From: Blastomussa wellsi
Lineage: Eukaryota; Cnidaria; Anthozoa; Scleractinia; Plerogyridae
DNA: 64,000 nt
Direction of reading: 5' to 3'
Assembly: GCA_947652115.1 (NCBI GenBank)
Contig: OX393566.1
Coordinates: 13,774,825-13,838,824 of the forward strand
Position 1 is the first letter of the stretch. Each line of letters starts with the position of its first letter. Shown one piece after another: positions 1 to 13,800 of this stretch. Below the pieces are notes generated by a model. It did not search any database and was not told the DNA's origin. It saw only the letters and a list, made by a program, of their open reading frames with translations. The translations under genes and the position numbers were made by a program.

Positions 1-663
1 CAAACCCTCAGCCATAGATTTAGGATCAGACACTAAATTATCATTAACTGAGAGCTCGCTCAAATTATTCGGTTTGTTATTCTTCCCCAATAATGTATTG
101 ATGAGCGTCCAGGCTTTCTTAGGGTCGTTCGAACTAGAGCAGTCGTTAATCTTATCATGGAAAAATTTGGATTTGGTGTAACGCATTTGAATATTTACTT
201 CATTTCGCAAATTTTTAAAACTCTCCCAGTGGGCCTGTGAGGCAAATTTTACTGCCCGTTTTTTGTGATAATCACGACTTCTCATGAGGTCCTTGATACG
301 TGGAGTAATCCAGGGAACGGAATTCCTTCTTGTTCTTTTGTGTCGTATAGGTGCATGCCTATTTAATGTCTCAGTAAAAAATGATTTCCATACATTCCAA
401 CATGTGTTGGGATTATTGAATTGCTGAATCGCGTTCCAAGGCATTTGGGATAAGTCTTCAACGAAAAGCTCAGCATTAAAGTGCTTATAGTCTCTAATTT
501 CTCTCACACCCGGATTAGTTTTTGGTAGCATAAATTTCCTCACTGCATATACCAAACTGTGATCTGAAATTTCCCGACAAGGAAGTTTGATTTCGTAACT
601 CCAGCCCCGAAAAAACCTGAGATGGATCCCAGTTAAATCCCACCTGTATCTGAGAGACGCCAT
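1..663 (-). mobile_element. Non-LTR retrotransposon (LINE) ORF2 fragment, runs off left edge
   Basis: The minus strand is open from an ATG at 663 to the window edge (about 221 codons). It contains ISDHSLVYAVRK, the typical C-terminal SDH motif of an APE-type endonuclease, followed by a basic linker (RHAPIRHKRTRRNSVPWITP, then MRYTKSKFFHDKIN and KKAWTLINTLLGK). This is the region between endonuclease and reverse transcriptase in CR1/L2/Rex-like LINEs. The RT would lie left of the window. The first ~20 codons do not look like endonuclease, so the copy is 5'-truncated near 600-660. Fragment of a mobile element, not a host gene. Confidence 0.8.
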
Positions 664-682
664 ATTTTTGTTACAGAACTGT

Positions 683-947
683 AGCTTTGTGCAGTGCCCT
701 GAAACCCTATCGACTGTCTCTCTTATTACTTTTAAACGTAAAATGAAAGCTTTCCTTTTAAATCAGTTTTTAATTTCATAAATTTTACATGTAAATAGTT
801 TTATCAATCATTTTTTATAGATAATTTTTAGTATTTTTAAGTATTATTGTGTAGTTTTTACCTGTAATTAATATTTTTAGCATTTTATTATTGTCTCTGA
901 AAAGCTCCCATGGAGAGCGGACAATAAAATTTGTATTGTATTGAAAT
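683..947 (+). mobile_element. LINE 3' end: ORF2 C-terminus and tail
   Basis: Plus-strand codons ending at 781 read TVSLITFKRKMKAFLLNQ then stop, the usual C-terminus of CR1/L2-type ORF2. An AT-rich 3' UTR follows, with CATGGAGAGCGGACAATAAA and a short TTGTATTGTATTG tail, as in LINEs that end in microsatellite-like repeats. It abuts the minus-strand LINE fragment in opposite orientation. Confidence 0.65.
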
Positions 948-1828
948 GTATCCAAATTGCCTTGGTTAATATTGTATGCTCGGAGTGAAGTTGAAATTTG
1001 ACCCTACCTCGTTAATACGGTCACTCCGTTAATACGACTAAATTACGGCCCGTTGGTGGCCGTATTACGGGGTTCTACTGTACTATTGGAGATCTTCACT
1101 TGTGAGTTACGTTAACCTTTATAGACACAATATTTTAGAACCGAGATCGAGGTTGTACTAGAACTTCCTTGACTATCGTCCCAAGATTTAATAATAAAGC
1201 CTATCGCATGCGCATATGGTTAATTAAAATCTCTTGCATGATAATGGTTTTAAGAACAATTTCTCTTATTTTTCCCCGTCTTTCGTCATTGGCTTAATTA
1301 GTAGCCTTTAGCATTTATTTTTATGTTGGATTCATTCTGGAAACATCATGAAAACATGCTTTGTTTTAGTTTTTGTTACGATTCCCGCAGGTGCTCACAC
1401 AATGATTAAACTTTAAACATTCTGCATTGCGACAAAATAAACTATTAAGACATTTTAAAAACATAGTGAATCGGGTTTTAAAATCCTGCTTGTGCGTGGA
1501 TATGTCAGTGTCATTTAACACAAATGAGCTTTCATTTGGTACATTACCAACATCCAAACATATATAGGGTTCGTTTCTGGCACACGTTCAGTATTTAATA
1601 TAGATCCATTCATCCATCGAATTAGTTTAGCGACAGTTGTTATGGAAACGAGCACCTGTCAGTACCTGTATTGCGTGGCTGCTATCAATCAAGAATAAAA
1701 CTATGTAAACCGCTGAACTGTTCTTTGGAACAGAATTTGATGTAAACTGGCACGAGCGTAATTGGAAAAATGTCGAGCAAAAACAAACTGGTGTCAGTCT
1801 GTTATAACCTGAAACGGTTTAGCGGATA
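948..1828. other. No gene seen; region upstream of the SEA/TSP1 gene
   Basis: AT-rich. At 1000-1085 there is a Tc1/Tigger-like terminus (the minus strand reads CAGTAGAACCCCGTAATAC). The remainder presumably carries the promoter of the gene starting at 1829; I see no convincing TATA box. Confidence 0.4.
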
Positions 1829-1895
1829 ATGTGGAAAGCACGGTTGCAAACTCTATATTATCTTGGTCTGTTATACTTGGTTTTTCCATTTCAAG
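1829..1895 (+). CDS. Exon 1: signal peptide of the SEA/TSP1 protein
   Basis: ATG TGG AAA GCA... encodes MWKARLQTLYYLGLLYLVFP plus FQ, a basic start and hydrophobic core typical of a signal peptide. It ends CAAG|gtatga in phase 1, which joins in frame to exon 2 (G|AC gives Asp). The in-frame join is the main reason for choosing this start. Confidence 0.65.
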
Positions 1896-4800
1896 GTATG
1901 ATTAAGCTCACAATAGCGCGTTGCGTTGATGCAGTGTGTGATTGTAATGTTTATATTTAACATTGTAAGTTTTAAAAAAGGAAAAATACTTTAGCATGCT
2001 GCGAAAACTGTAGCTGATCGAATAGGTCAGTAAGAACAGATAGCAATGTTCATTCTTGCCAAAAATACTCCACGTATATATAAATTAGTTAGAATAGGCG
2101 CTGAATGCAGGCAACTATGTAGAGCGGCCTTACTATCGAACCCGAACCCGGAAAACAGAAGAGGAAAGAGGAATCCTTATTGTATTTTTTAGAAGAACCA
2201 GCAGAATTTAGGAATTTTCTAACTATTCGACTCTAATACTGAAGACGTCTGTAATTCATAATTCAAAATATAAAGACAAAATACACTGGTCTGGAGTCAC
2301 CATTTCGTTAGAATAATAAATTTCATTAGCATTTCGACATGCGAAAATGAGATTGCTAGCAAATTTGAAAGTGGCATGTAAAATATGTTTTTAGTTGCGA
2401 TAGTTCACGGATGTGCCAGTTTCATGGTTACAGCTTCCGTTCTAGATACAATGCGAGGATTCACGACAGCTAACTTAATGCTAAAACATTTTTTTAGCTA
2501 AGGGTCTGTTCGTCTCTGCCGATTTGAAGCTGGCGTTGATTGCTTTCAAACCGGTTTTCTTTAATTAACCGTATCCATGCCAATAACACCGCAAAACGAA
2601 CATCATTACATCATTATCACCAGTGGTTTTGTCAAAAAATTGTCCACGTTATGCGAATGCCTTGTGTTGCTTTTATGGATGCATTTGATTTTATATTTGT
2701 TTTTCATTTGACCGCTCTTGTATTTGCAAAAAAGCATAAATTATCTTTTAAAAGGTTTCCATGCATCCAATTATGACAGACGCTTGCCCTGACGTTGCTG
2801 TGTCATATTCAAATTTACGATGTTAGTTTATTTGCTGAGCTGCTTCTTCTCGACCAAATATACGTCAAAACTGCGTATGGCTCGCTGTAATTGAATTCTT
2901 TATCCTGTTTTAGACATGACCTCATTGCATTGCTCCACTACGTAATCACATTACATCCTGGCAAATAGTCGTCATGTATGGATTAGGATTGTGTCCCTAA
3001 AACGCGGCTGTCTCATTCACAAAGTCGCTCGTCATAAGATAGTTGATATCAATTTGCCTTTTTGTCTGGGCTATATTTCTACTACTTTCACAGCACAATA
3101 GACTGTTCTTCGTATTTTTCCTCGATCGGCGAACGCGGTGAATGAATCGCGAGAGAACTGGACGCTTCGCTCTCTGTGTTTTAGGGCGGCTGTGAACAGT
3201 CTAACAGCACAATAAATCTTACTACTAGTGGTAACCACAGGTTAGAAAGTGAGGGCCAATATGCACTTAATTCATGGGCATCCTGGAATTCCCATTCCGG
3301 CCAAAACCGGTCGTGAAAGGCACGTGCTGTCCTTTCCCTCCCTCCCTGGAGTCATTTTAGTTTTCCTATTGTTCTCCAGTAAATCAGGGCCAATAAACCA
3401 ATCAGAAACTGTTTTCTGGCTATACTTTTAGTGAACTCTTGGGGTCCTACAAAGAAGTTTTTCCTTTAATCCGCGCCTGCAAAAGAATAAGAAAATCATG
3501 GCGCGTCTTGGCGAGTCGCGGCACTTGTTTACAAAATCCAAGGCCTTGTGTTTCATTCTGAACACAGAAAATTCCCTCTTTGAGACGAAAAATGAAAAGT
3601 AAATTCACAAAAGTGTCTCCTAAGAGGAAAATCATGGAGTAAAGTGTACTAAAACCTTGCTAACGAAGCAGTCATCTTTTAATAGCTGGACGGCCGTGAA
3701 GACACGCTGTCATGGCGGTTTTTCATGTGTTTGGCTTAACTTGAAAACGGACTTAATACGGCTTCTCAAGACTTCTGAATACGAAATGGTAATATACAAT
3801 ACTTCTTCATATTTGTATGGAATTTTTAGAACGATTGGCAAAACCATTGAGTGAACAACTGACTGCAACCGTCGGCAAAAATGCGTGGTACGTGAATTAA
3901 TTTAATTCTTGCATACAGAATTGCTGCTTTTGCAGCGCATAGATTATCTGATACGCATCTTCTTTGTTGCTTATTTAGCCGCTTTGTTTTCATTGCTGTC
4001 CATCAGTTTATAAACGTGGCGCTCATGTGTGAAACTGTTGTGATTGACACATTTTTGCATTCTGATCGTTCTTGGTGGAAGAAAATTTTCAACTTGCGGT
4101 TTGAACTGCCCTGTTATAAACGTGGTGCGCATGTGTGATACGCAATCCGCTGGTCACTGTCAAGATTAGTGTTGCGGGCCTCTCTTGGGCCCGCAATTAG
4201 TCTAATTATTTTCCGTCCTGACCTTATCTGGCATTTTTGATTTCTTTGTTTCTTTCAGACAAGACTCGCTCAAGTTTTCCACTTCTTTGGAAATCTACGG
4301 ACAGCGACTTCACCAGATTAAATGCTAAGATAGTAACCATTTATTTTCATTTTTTTGAGAAGAGTGAGGATTCTGGAGATTCATCGTCAACAAATCAATC
4401 TGCCAGTGATAACAAAGTGGCGCCATTATCTGTGAATGATTTATCATCAACAATTAATATATGTTCGTTATCTTCAAGATCATTATTTGAACCTGTAACC
4501 GTCATCACTGAGCTGTTTTCATCGGATTTCGTTCGAACATCCATAGTTTTTACCACCATTTGGTTACATCGCTTTCTTATGTGCGACTCAATTTGGAATC
4601 CGTCAATCTATATGTTTTACAAAACGTATTTTTCCTCTGAATGCTCTCGTCCATTAAACACTCCACAGAACTCTTTATGGAGAAAGCTGGAAACGTTCAT
4701 TTGTTTATTATCTTCCTTTATTATTTTATCGCTGACAATTCTAAGGCGTTGGACAAAGTTGTCAAGAAAAAAGAACAGACTCAGTTTTTGTCTGGCCAGT

Positions 4801-7800
4801 TCCATGGGTCCTTTATTTTCCAGTTTTACAATCTTTACAAAGCCTTTAGGAACACTACTTATTCTATCAGCACTCTTTGTGCCAGGACATTCATCACTGG
4901 ATCCCTCAAACACGAAGCCGGTGTCAACTTCTTCGTATGAAACACGACCGAACACTTTATTGACAACAGTGGCCTCTATCCAAGGCTTTACTTGGACATC
5001 CTCTTCGTCGATGACAACACTAGAAAACAAAACATGGTCATTGTCCTCTCCAAGAACTTTACAGCCAACTTCATCGACACAGGATCACGCATCAGTAGAC
5101 GTGGCATCAACATCACCCCAATTACTGTTGCAAAATACAATATCAGTAACTCAAATCACAAATGTATCATCATCAGGTTCATTAACATCACCTTCATCAT
5201 CTTCTCCCGCTCCCTCTTTCTCATCAACATTGCCGCGCCTTCCACAAGCAGCATCATCAAACTTGTCACCGTCATCGTTCTCATCGCCACCACCATCATC
5301 ATCACTGTACTCCTCATTATCATATTTAACATCAGCGGCATTACTATCCACATCAAGGCCGTTACTACAGACACCTTCATCATTAGTACCAGCGCTAATC
5401 CCATCCACATATCCACACCCACTAGCCTTATCTTCATCACTTTCACCATCAACATCTTTAGCACCGTCGCCACTTCTATCGCTATCACCATCGCCATCAC
5501 TATCAGCATCCTCAACACCATCGCCACTTTCCTCCTCATCATCATCACCACCACCACAATCTTCACCACCGCCATCCCTAGAACCTTCGACAATACCAAC
5601 GCCATCACCACCACCCTCGTATTCAGTACCATCACTATCAGCATCCTCAGCACCATCGCCACTTTCTTCCTCATCATCACCACCACCACCACCACAATTT
5701 TCACCACCGGCATCTTTAGAACCTTCAACACTACCATCGCCATCACCACAACTACCATATTCACCACCATCACTATTAGCAACCTCGGCACTGTCGCTAC
5801 TTTCGTCCTCATCGCCACCACCGCAATCTTCATCACCGCCATCCTTAGAACCTTCGACACTCCCATCGCCATTACCACCATCATCATCTCCATCGCCATC
5901 ACTATCAGCATCCTCAGCACTATCGGCCCTATCGCCACATTCTTCTTCTTCACCACCACCACAATTTTCACCACCGGCATCTTTAGAACCGTCGACACTA
6001 CCATCGCCATCATCACCATCTTCGTCTTCATCACCTGCAACATCAGCATCGCTACTCCTATCCTCATCGCCACCACCATCACCATCTTTATCTTCACCAA
6101 TGTCTCCACCTTCCTTCCGATCACAATCAAATTTTTCATCGTCATTCCCATTGAAATCACCCTCTTCACCCTCGCCACTTTTATCCGAATCACCACTCCC
6201 ACTGTCGTCACCTCCATCACATTCACCATTAATATCCTCATCACTACTCCAATCACCATCACGAATACCGTTGCCATCATCACCACCACCGCTGCTATTT
6301 TCGAAAACCTCACCATCGCAAGTGCCATCCTCATCGCCATCGCTGTCGCCATCTTCATCACCATCGCCCTCATATGCGTCACCATCACCTTTAATATCAC
6401 CATACTTATCCACATCACCATCTAGGTCAACACCACCTTCGTCAATACTATTGCCTTTCAATTCATCGTCACTGTTATCACCAATCCTAGCAACACAGAT
6501 AACAGTGCAGTCATTAACGTTAGTATCGTCAACATTCAGAAGCAAGAATTCCTTGCGAGAGCAAACGTCAATAGTACCTTCGCTTCATAGTTCAATAACT
6601 GCTAACTTAACATCAAAAGCAATTATCCAAACTATTCTCTCTACTACGAAAAGTGGAATGAGTCCTTCAACGTCCTCAGTAACACATACTCCGACTCAGA
6701 CAACACCTACAAATAGGACAAGGATAATTGATGTGACGGTGTCGCTAATAAATGAAGACTTCGACGACGACCTGTTGAATGAGAGTTCAGCAAAGTTTTT
6801 GAACTTGTTCTGGAGGGTAAACTCTACGGTAGGAATTTCAGCCAATTATTGTTACATAATCAATAATCTGAACTATTCAGTTGTAATTCATCTTAACGTG
6901 TCATTAATAACTGTTCAAGTGTTTTCATGCCGTACTAATTTGTATATGTGTTAATTCAAAGAAATTAATTTCTAAAGAAACTGTGGTGCTGTGTCGGTGG
7001 GAAGTATAACAATATCATCTGGTTTTATCAACTGGGTTGATAATGTGAATTGGCCACCGTAAAGAGATTCGAGAGCTGACGTTTCGAGCGTTAGCCCTTC
7101 GTCGGAGCGAATCAAGGAATTGTGGGTCGTGTTGTTTATATACAGAAAGATGGAGCTTCGCTATTGGCTGGTGCCTGGTAACGTGAAAACAACGGAATAA
7201 ATTAGTTGAATGAAAAGCGTTCGTTGATACCGTGAGGATTAAGAGTGCCGATTTGAAAAATAAATTTTTGTTCTAGAGTTTTGCGGTTTTCCGTGCTTCC
7301 TTGGTGAAGGGAAAGGCCACAGACTGCCATATGTTGCTTAGAATGATTTGGGAGATTGAAGTGTCTCGCGACCGGTTTCGGTGCATTTTTGTCCTCTTTC
7401 TCTACGTCCCGAAGGTGTTCGCGGAATCGGTCGCCTAGTCGTCTCCCTGTTTCGCCGATGTATAACTTTTTGCACAGAGTGCAAGTTATGCAGTTGATGA
7501 CATTGGCTGAGGTACAGGTGAAATGATCAGTGATCTTGTTAGATCGCTTGGGTCCCGATATTTTGCCAACGTTGTGAATGAAAGGGCATGTTTTGCATCG
7601 TGCACGAGCGCATTTAAAAGTTCCAGGTTGATCACTTGTTTGGAATGCACTTCTGACTAAAAAGTTACCTATGTTTTTGTCGCGTTTGAATGAAATTAAT
7701 GGAGGTTGCAAAAAGATTCTACCAGTGTCGGGATCATTTTGAAGTAATTTAAAGTTTTTGAGAATGATGGATATAACTGCGTGGTTGTGAGGGTGAAATG

Positions 7801-10800
7801 TGAGGGTGAATGGAATTCTATCGTTGTTTTCTCTCTGTGACGTTTGTAGTGCTGACTGTCGATCAATTTGCTGTGCGCGATGATGGCCCGCTTGAACAAC
7901 AGAAGCAGGATAGCCGCGTTTGTCGAAAAAATTGCACATTTCCTCTGACTTTAAGGAAAAATCAGAGTCGTCACTACAAAGACGGCGAAGTCTAAGAAAC
8001 TGAGAATAAGGAACGGAATTCTTGACATGTGATGGATGTGAAGATGAATGCAACAAATAACAACAATCTGTGGGTTTGTAGTGTACACTGGTGCATTTGG
8101 CTGACTGGCCAGGCGGTTTGATCGCAACTGTAACTTTCGTTTTGTTTCTTTTTTTTCCGTCACATCCCGTTTTATTTTCAATTAATTGTCTGTCATATCC
8201 ATTATTTTCTTGAATTTTTGGTGACGACCCCATTCACCTGAGCTTTAACCATTAGGACTGGTTAACTGATCGATCGATCGATTGATTCATTGATTGTATG
8301 AATTTATTCCTTGGCAGCTGTGGGAATTGTTTTCTGGTAACGTGGAAGGTCTTAGAGACATTGAAATACTTCAATTCAGGTTAGCAAGAAATCTTTATAC
8401 ATGGTGTAAGTTATTTCCTTTATTATTTAATTTATTATTTCCTGAAACATCTTTATCTCATAGACCCTTTGCATAAATGGTGCCCAAATGTTCAGGAAAA
8501 TTTGAATAACAATACTCGATACATCCTTAGCCTTGTGTGGATGTTTATAGACAAAGGATTTTTTACGTGATGTATCAAGTATTGTTATTCAAATTTGGGC
8601 GCCATTTATGCAAAGGGTCTATTCTTTAAAGATAACCCTGATTGGCAAAATCATGATATCTTTTGTTTACGTACTGTTATATAGACCACCACAAGAGCAG
8701 CATTGTATCAATGCCTCACTCATGAATCGCTTCCAGACAATATTAAGTTTCCTCTACCAAACTTACATTAAAAATCTACAAGAACACACATAAACGTTCC
8801 AGCATGGATGGTTATATTTACCATACATATGTCAAAATGTCAGTTTAAACTTTGTTAGCATGATCTTGACTTGCATCTCTTCTGGCTTCTCAAGGAAAGG
8901 AAGCGTAAAAGTGGATTTTCAACTGCTTGTTAACAGCAAGTCCAACGTCACAACACAAGACATCAATCAAAACCTGCTGAGTAAGAATAAAACAAACAAC
9001 CAAGGCTTCATCTTTGGAAATATTATTGTACGAGGTAAGCTAATGCTTGTTTTACCCGGAATTGGAGAATCATAGAATTAACAATTACAGTAAAACCCCG
9101 CGTATAAGAACATAAAATTCAAGAACCTGTCAGGCTGAAATTTCAAAGTAGGTACGTTCTTAATTTCCAAGGTAACATAAAGTCAATCTGTTTTATTTTC
9201 TTGTAAATAATACAATACAGTACTCTGTACGTTAGAGTGCTTACACTCTACCATATTCCATGTAACTAGCCCACCAATACAAGTACTATTTTTCTTACCA
9301 AAACTTAAGAACCTAGATATAGCTTGATTTCATTTATATAACCTGCTCAGGCTGACTGAAAAATCTAGGTTCTTATGCGCGGGGTTAGTAATGTATACAT
9401 TGCCAAAGTATTCAAGAAAATTCCTAAAAGGTAAGACTAGTCACACCGTTAGAAGCATAACACAAATGTTCCTTCGGACATTAAACAAATTTAACGATCT
9501 TTTGGCCTTATTTCATGTGCTCCTTTTCAATACAGGAACACAGGTTCGCAGATCAACGGATTTGGCACGGATTGCGGATTTTTGCAAGAAATTGGGTAGA
9601 ATAGCCAATTTCGAAAATGTAGCATATCACGGATTAGCTGATAATTTGGACTCGGACTGCGGACTATCAATGCCATGAAGTTCCATACTTAACTTGGTTT
9701 GATCAAGCATTTTGCCCATTTTGTGTTCAGACGAGACCCAAACTATCGCGTTATGCGTGGAACAATTCTACATGTTACCACCCCCCCCCCCCCCGGGCAT
9801 TTGCCTTTTTTTTTCTTATTTTGCGATGTATTACCCACCCCGGGCACACAGAAAAAGACAATTCCCCACCCCCAGGACTCCTCGTCGACCACAAGTTCGT
9901 CGTTTGTGTACAAAATCGAGATAAAAATACTGATTTCTATAAAAATAGCAAAAACGACGTTTTTTCAAGACCTACACGTTTCTGAAAGCGACCGCGAAGG
10001 CGTCGTTATAAGGACTGACTTGTTACACGTCTACTCACGAATGTGGACGATTTTCTAGACTATATATATCATGAACAACAGATACTACATTTATAGCATA
10101 AGAAATCATGAAGACTACATTTTATAAAGAAAACTGAAAGAAAAAACCCGTAACCCGTACGTTTCGCCACTTCTTCGAAGGAATAGGAAAGAAAGGAGCT
10201 TGCAACCAGCGAACAGCAACAATACATGGAAAGCAAAAAACCCTTACATGTAAAAGCATATTTAAATTTTAAAAGATTTCTTCTCTAACCAGTTGGCTAC
10301 AATTTTTACAGATTTTCCCTGCAAATAGGCAGTATCCTAGCGCGGTACGGCACAATCGTGTCAACCGATAAGCGAACTAGGAAGAACATCGAGAAGGCAC
10401 TTTGGATTTGCAAAGGCCGCTTAAAACAATTCCCCACCCCTGGCCGAAAGGGCTGGACTTGTCCCGGGGGTTGCCCGGTTGGCGATGGTTACAGGTAGAA
10501 TTGTCGCAAAAATAGGCAAAGAAACGAAACCCCCTGAAAATTAAAAATGCCATAAAAAAGGCATCTAGTGTCCGTTGCAGTGAAACTATACAATAGAAAA
10601 TTTTCAACAAACGTGGATCCGGATTTGAGCGAAAACAGTGACGGATTGGCGGCTTGTCGGATTTCACCCCACTCTTCGGATTCTCTTTAATCCCCGTTTG
10701 TTTATTGATGCGTTGATTTCTTTACTTTATATCATAGAAAAATGTTCGCCAGGATTCTGTTTTAACTTAGGCAGTTGTCAGGAAGGTGCAGACGGTCCGG

Positions 10801-13800
10801 TTTGCAGGTTTGTCAAATTAAAATGAATCCAAGCAACGCGTACTTTCAAGAACCAGAAACACTAAAATTTGGCGCCAATTTTTAATATTAACAGAATAAA
10901 ATATGTGTGTCATCTATTTTAATATCTTGTTGCCGATACAAATTAACAACAAGCACGGGATGTAGTGCACAGCTATTATGAAGGTCTGGTCATACGGAGG
11001 GTCCATACCCCGGAGGTACTTCCATATTAAACGGGGATAACTTGTCCATGCCGCGGGGATACTCCCATATGAAATGGGGATAACTTGTCCATACCCCTGG
11101 GGGTACTCCTATACGAAACGGGAATAACTTGTCCATACCCCGGGCGTACTCCCGTATGAAACGGGGATAACTTGTCCATGCCGCGGGGGTACTCGCATAT
11201 GAAACGGTGATAACTTGTCCATACCCCGGGCGTACTCCCACATGAAACGGGGATAACTTGTCCATGCCGCGGGGGTACTCCCATATGAAACGGTGATGAC
11301 TTGTCCATACCCCGGGCGTACTCCCATATGAAACGGGGATAACTTGCCCATGCCACGGGGGTACTCCCATATGAAACGGGGATAACTTGTCGGTAATTTT
11401 TAACTTAACCCCTAAAGGAGACTAACATGGCGCGGGCTAAAGCTTTCATTGACCCTAAAAGATACAGAAATACCAAAAATAAAAATTACATTTCTATATT
11501 GCTTGGCGTGCAACCTTAAACGAAACCGGAACACACTAATTAGACGAAACTTCCGAAATTTTACACCCCTAGGCGAGACGACGAACATCCCCATCATTTT
11601 AATAAAGAAGTCCCCCCTACCACCCTGGCGCTTTCCTGCAAACTTACATTGGATGGACAAACTCACGCAAGAAGCCATATTTCAAGGTGCTCAAAACGTA
11701 ACCAAATACAAACGAATAACGTGCGATCAACATGCGCTGACTGGCGTTGGGTGGTCAAACGGTGAAAAATTTGATCCCGACCAAAATTAACGCAAGTAAA
11801 CACAACTTCACGCAAATTCTGGCTCCAACTTGCGTCCACTTGCGACTCCATAAAATGATCCACATTCACCTGACGGAAGTTTCTATTTGCTCTGATCTAC
11901 AGCTGCTCCATCAGGTTTGAGGGATCAAGATGTGGCCAAAATGCAGGTCAGTGTGAAACGTGTGTTTATATCATGTCATTAGCTGCCAATACTCTAGATT
12001 GTACAGTAGATTGTGACATAATAACTAGAAATTCTACATAACTAATGTACAATATAACAATACAGTTGATGTTCGCGGGAGTAAATATGTTTTTGGCCCG
12101 ACTCAGACTCATTTTGAGGAGGAGGAGCCAAAAACATATATTTACGCCCAAGAACATCAACTCTATTACTATTATAATCATTTCAGAGGGCATTGAGAAC
12201 AGCAATCAGACAGTAAGCGATATCTTGAACACTGCCGGCAGTTAGTCGGCGTTTATTTTTGATCGAAAATCAGGCTAAAGATATTTACTAACCTTGCCAG
12301 AAAACCTCAAAATTCAATCATGTTTAACGCTTAGAACAAAATTTGCTCTACGTTTTCTTGAAATTAAACATACATAATTCTATAGACAGCAAAGAAATAT
12401 CTATTTAGCGTTGTTAAAATGAATTGAACAGCAAAATAAACTGAACTGACAGTTTTGCATTGAATGAGTTTCGCTCGATGAAAACAAATTTACGTTCACT
12501 TCAGTTTGGCTGCCTGGATTCTTCTTTGAGTTTCCGTACATAAATTCCTCTTCATCTAGCTGAGAAGAGTGAGAATTTGCTTAATTGTTAGGCATTTAAG
12601 TCGTTTTGGCCTTATAGAGTTAGAGAACAGCAGATGGAAAATCCACAACTGAGTCAGACGAAGCTTGAAGAGTTGCTTGCGAGCAAGAAAATGGCGCGAA
12701 CAGTTGAATGGTTTTCAATTCTGATTGGCTGGCGTCTTCACTTTCTTGTTTCTGATTGGTCCACACGCCGGGCTAAAATATATTTTAGCCCGCTGAATTC
12801 TCCATTTTAGCCAGTAAAATACGCCACAATGCCCGATGAAATGATTATAATACTATTTGCAGTCCTGAGAACTAAATTCGTTCTGACTTCCGAGCATAAA
12901 TTGCGTTTTATCTTTACCTCCAAGTAAAGTCTGAGCAACCGCAGATAAACTTTGATGAATTTAATAGTCAGTTTAGAAGAAGAAATAACATTCTTTTGTA
13001 TTTTTTTTTTTTGACAAAAGCTGTAAATGGAAGCTACACTGAATGGTCTGATTTCACTGAGTGCAGCAAGACATGCGATGGTGGTCAAAAGAGTCGCAGC
13101 CGCACTTGCACCAATCCTTCGCCTCAACATGGAGGAAAGGACTGCGCGGCCCTGGGGCGAGATGTAGAGTACATCGATTGCAATGCTGATGTCCGCTGTC
13201 CAGGTATAAGGATGTATGTGTGCAAATGTTTTAACCCGGCCTGACCAATCGATGACAATCGATGATCGGAAATCCAATCGATCAATCGATGACAATTAGT
13301 TAATTGTTATCGATTGCTATCGGCCAATCGATGACCAATCGATAATCACAAGCTCGAGTCCTCCAATTGCTATCGATTGCCAAATTTACTTCATGTTAAT
13401 TCACCTGATCTTCCTTCTGGGAACACTTAGTTCATGTCTTGATATCGTGATCTATATGTATGCAGATACGTATTTCTTATATACCCGCCCAAAATAATAT
13501 GGAAGTCGATGAAATTGCTTGTCGATGACAATCGATGGAATCGATAATAATCGATGGCAATCGATAAACACAAAATTTTTGTTCATTGATTGGTCATCAA
13601 GCCGATATCAATCGATTAATTGTTATCGATTGTTATGTTTTAAGTTAAGAGAATTCGCTTTAAAATAATTATATGTACAGTAACGTTAGAGATTGCAATT
13701 ATGTTACAACAAACCAAGCAACAATAGTGAGAGAGTCCATTACTGCAGCTCATTATTTGTCTCCTCAGTTTCATCTGAGATCTGGATAGCTGTTGGAGTG

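Noticed and set aside
4992..6425. 477-aa Ile/Thr-rich plus-strand ORF
   Set aside because: Frame-shifted reading of the same low-complexity mucin exon.
5151..6545. 464-aa Asp/Gly/Glu-rich minus-strand ORF
   Set aside because: Looks like an acidic matrix protein, but it is the reverse complement of the mucin exon, whose frame is fixed by splice phase and the SEA domain; no signal peptide or splice signals of its own.
10990..11370. Three overlapping minus ORFs with repeats of GMDKLSPFHMGV type
   Set aside because: Direct consequence of the 43-bp minisatellite read in three frames. Also not CRISPR: no unique spacers, eukaryotic context.
11903..11945. Possible extra exon in intron 4 of the SEA/TSP1 gene (tctacag|CTGCTCC...ATGCAG|gtcagt)
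   Set aside because: Good-looking splice sites, but it would enter in phase 1 and leave in phase 0, which cannot join the phase-1 TSP1 exon.
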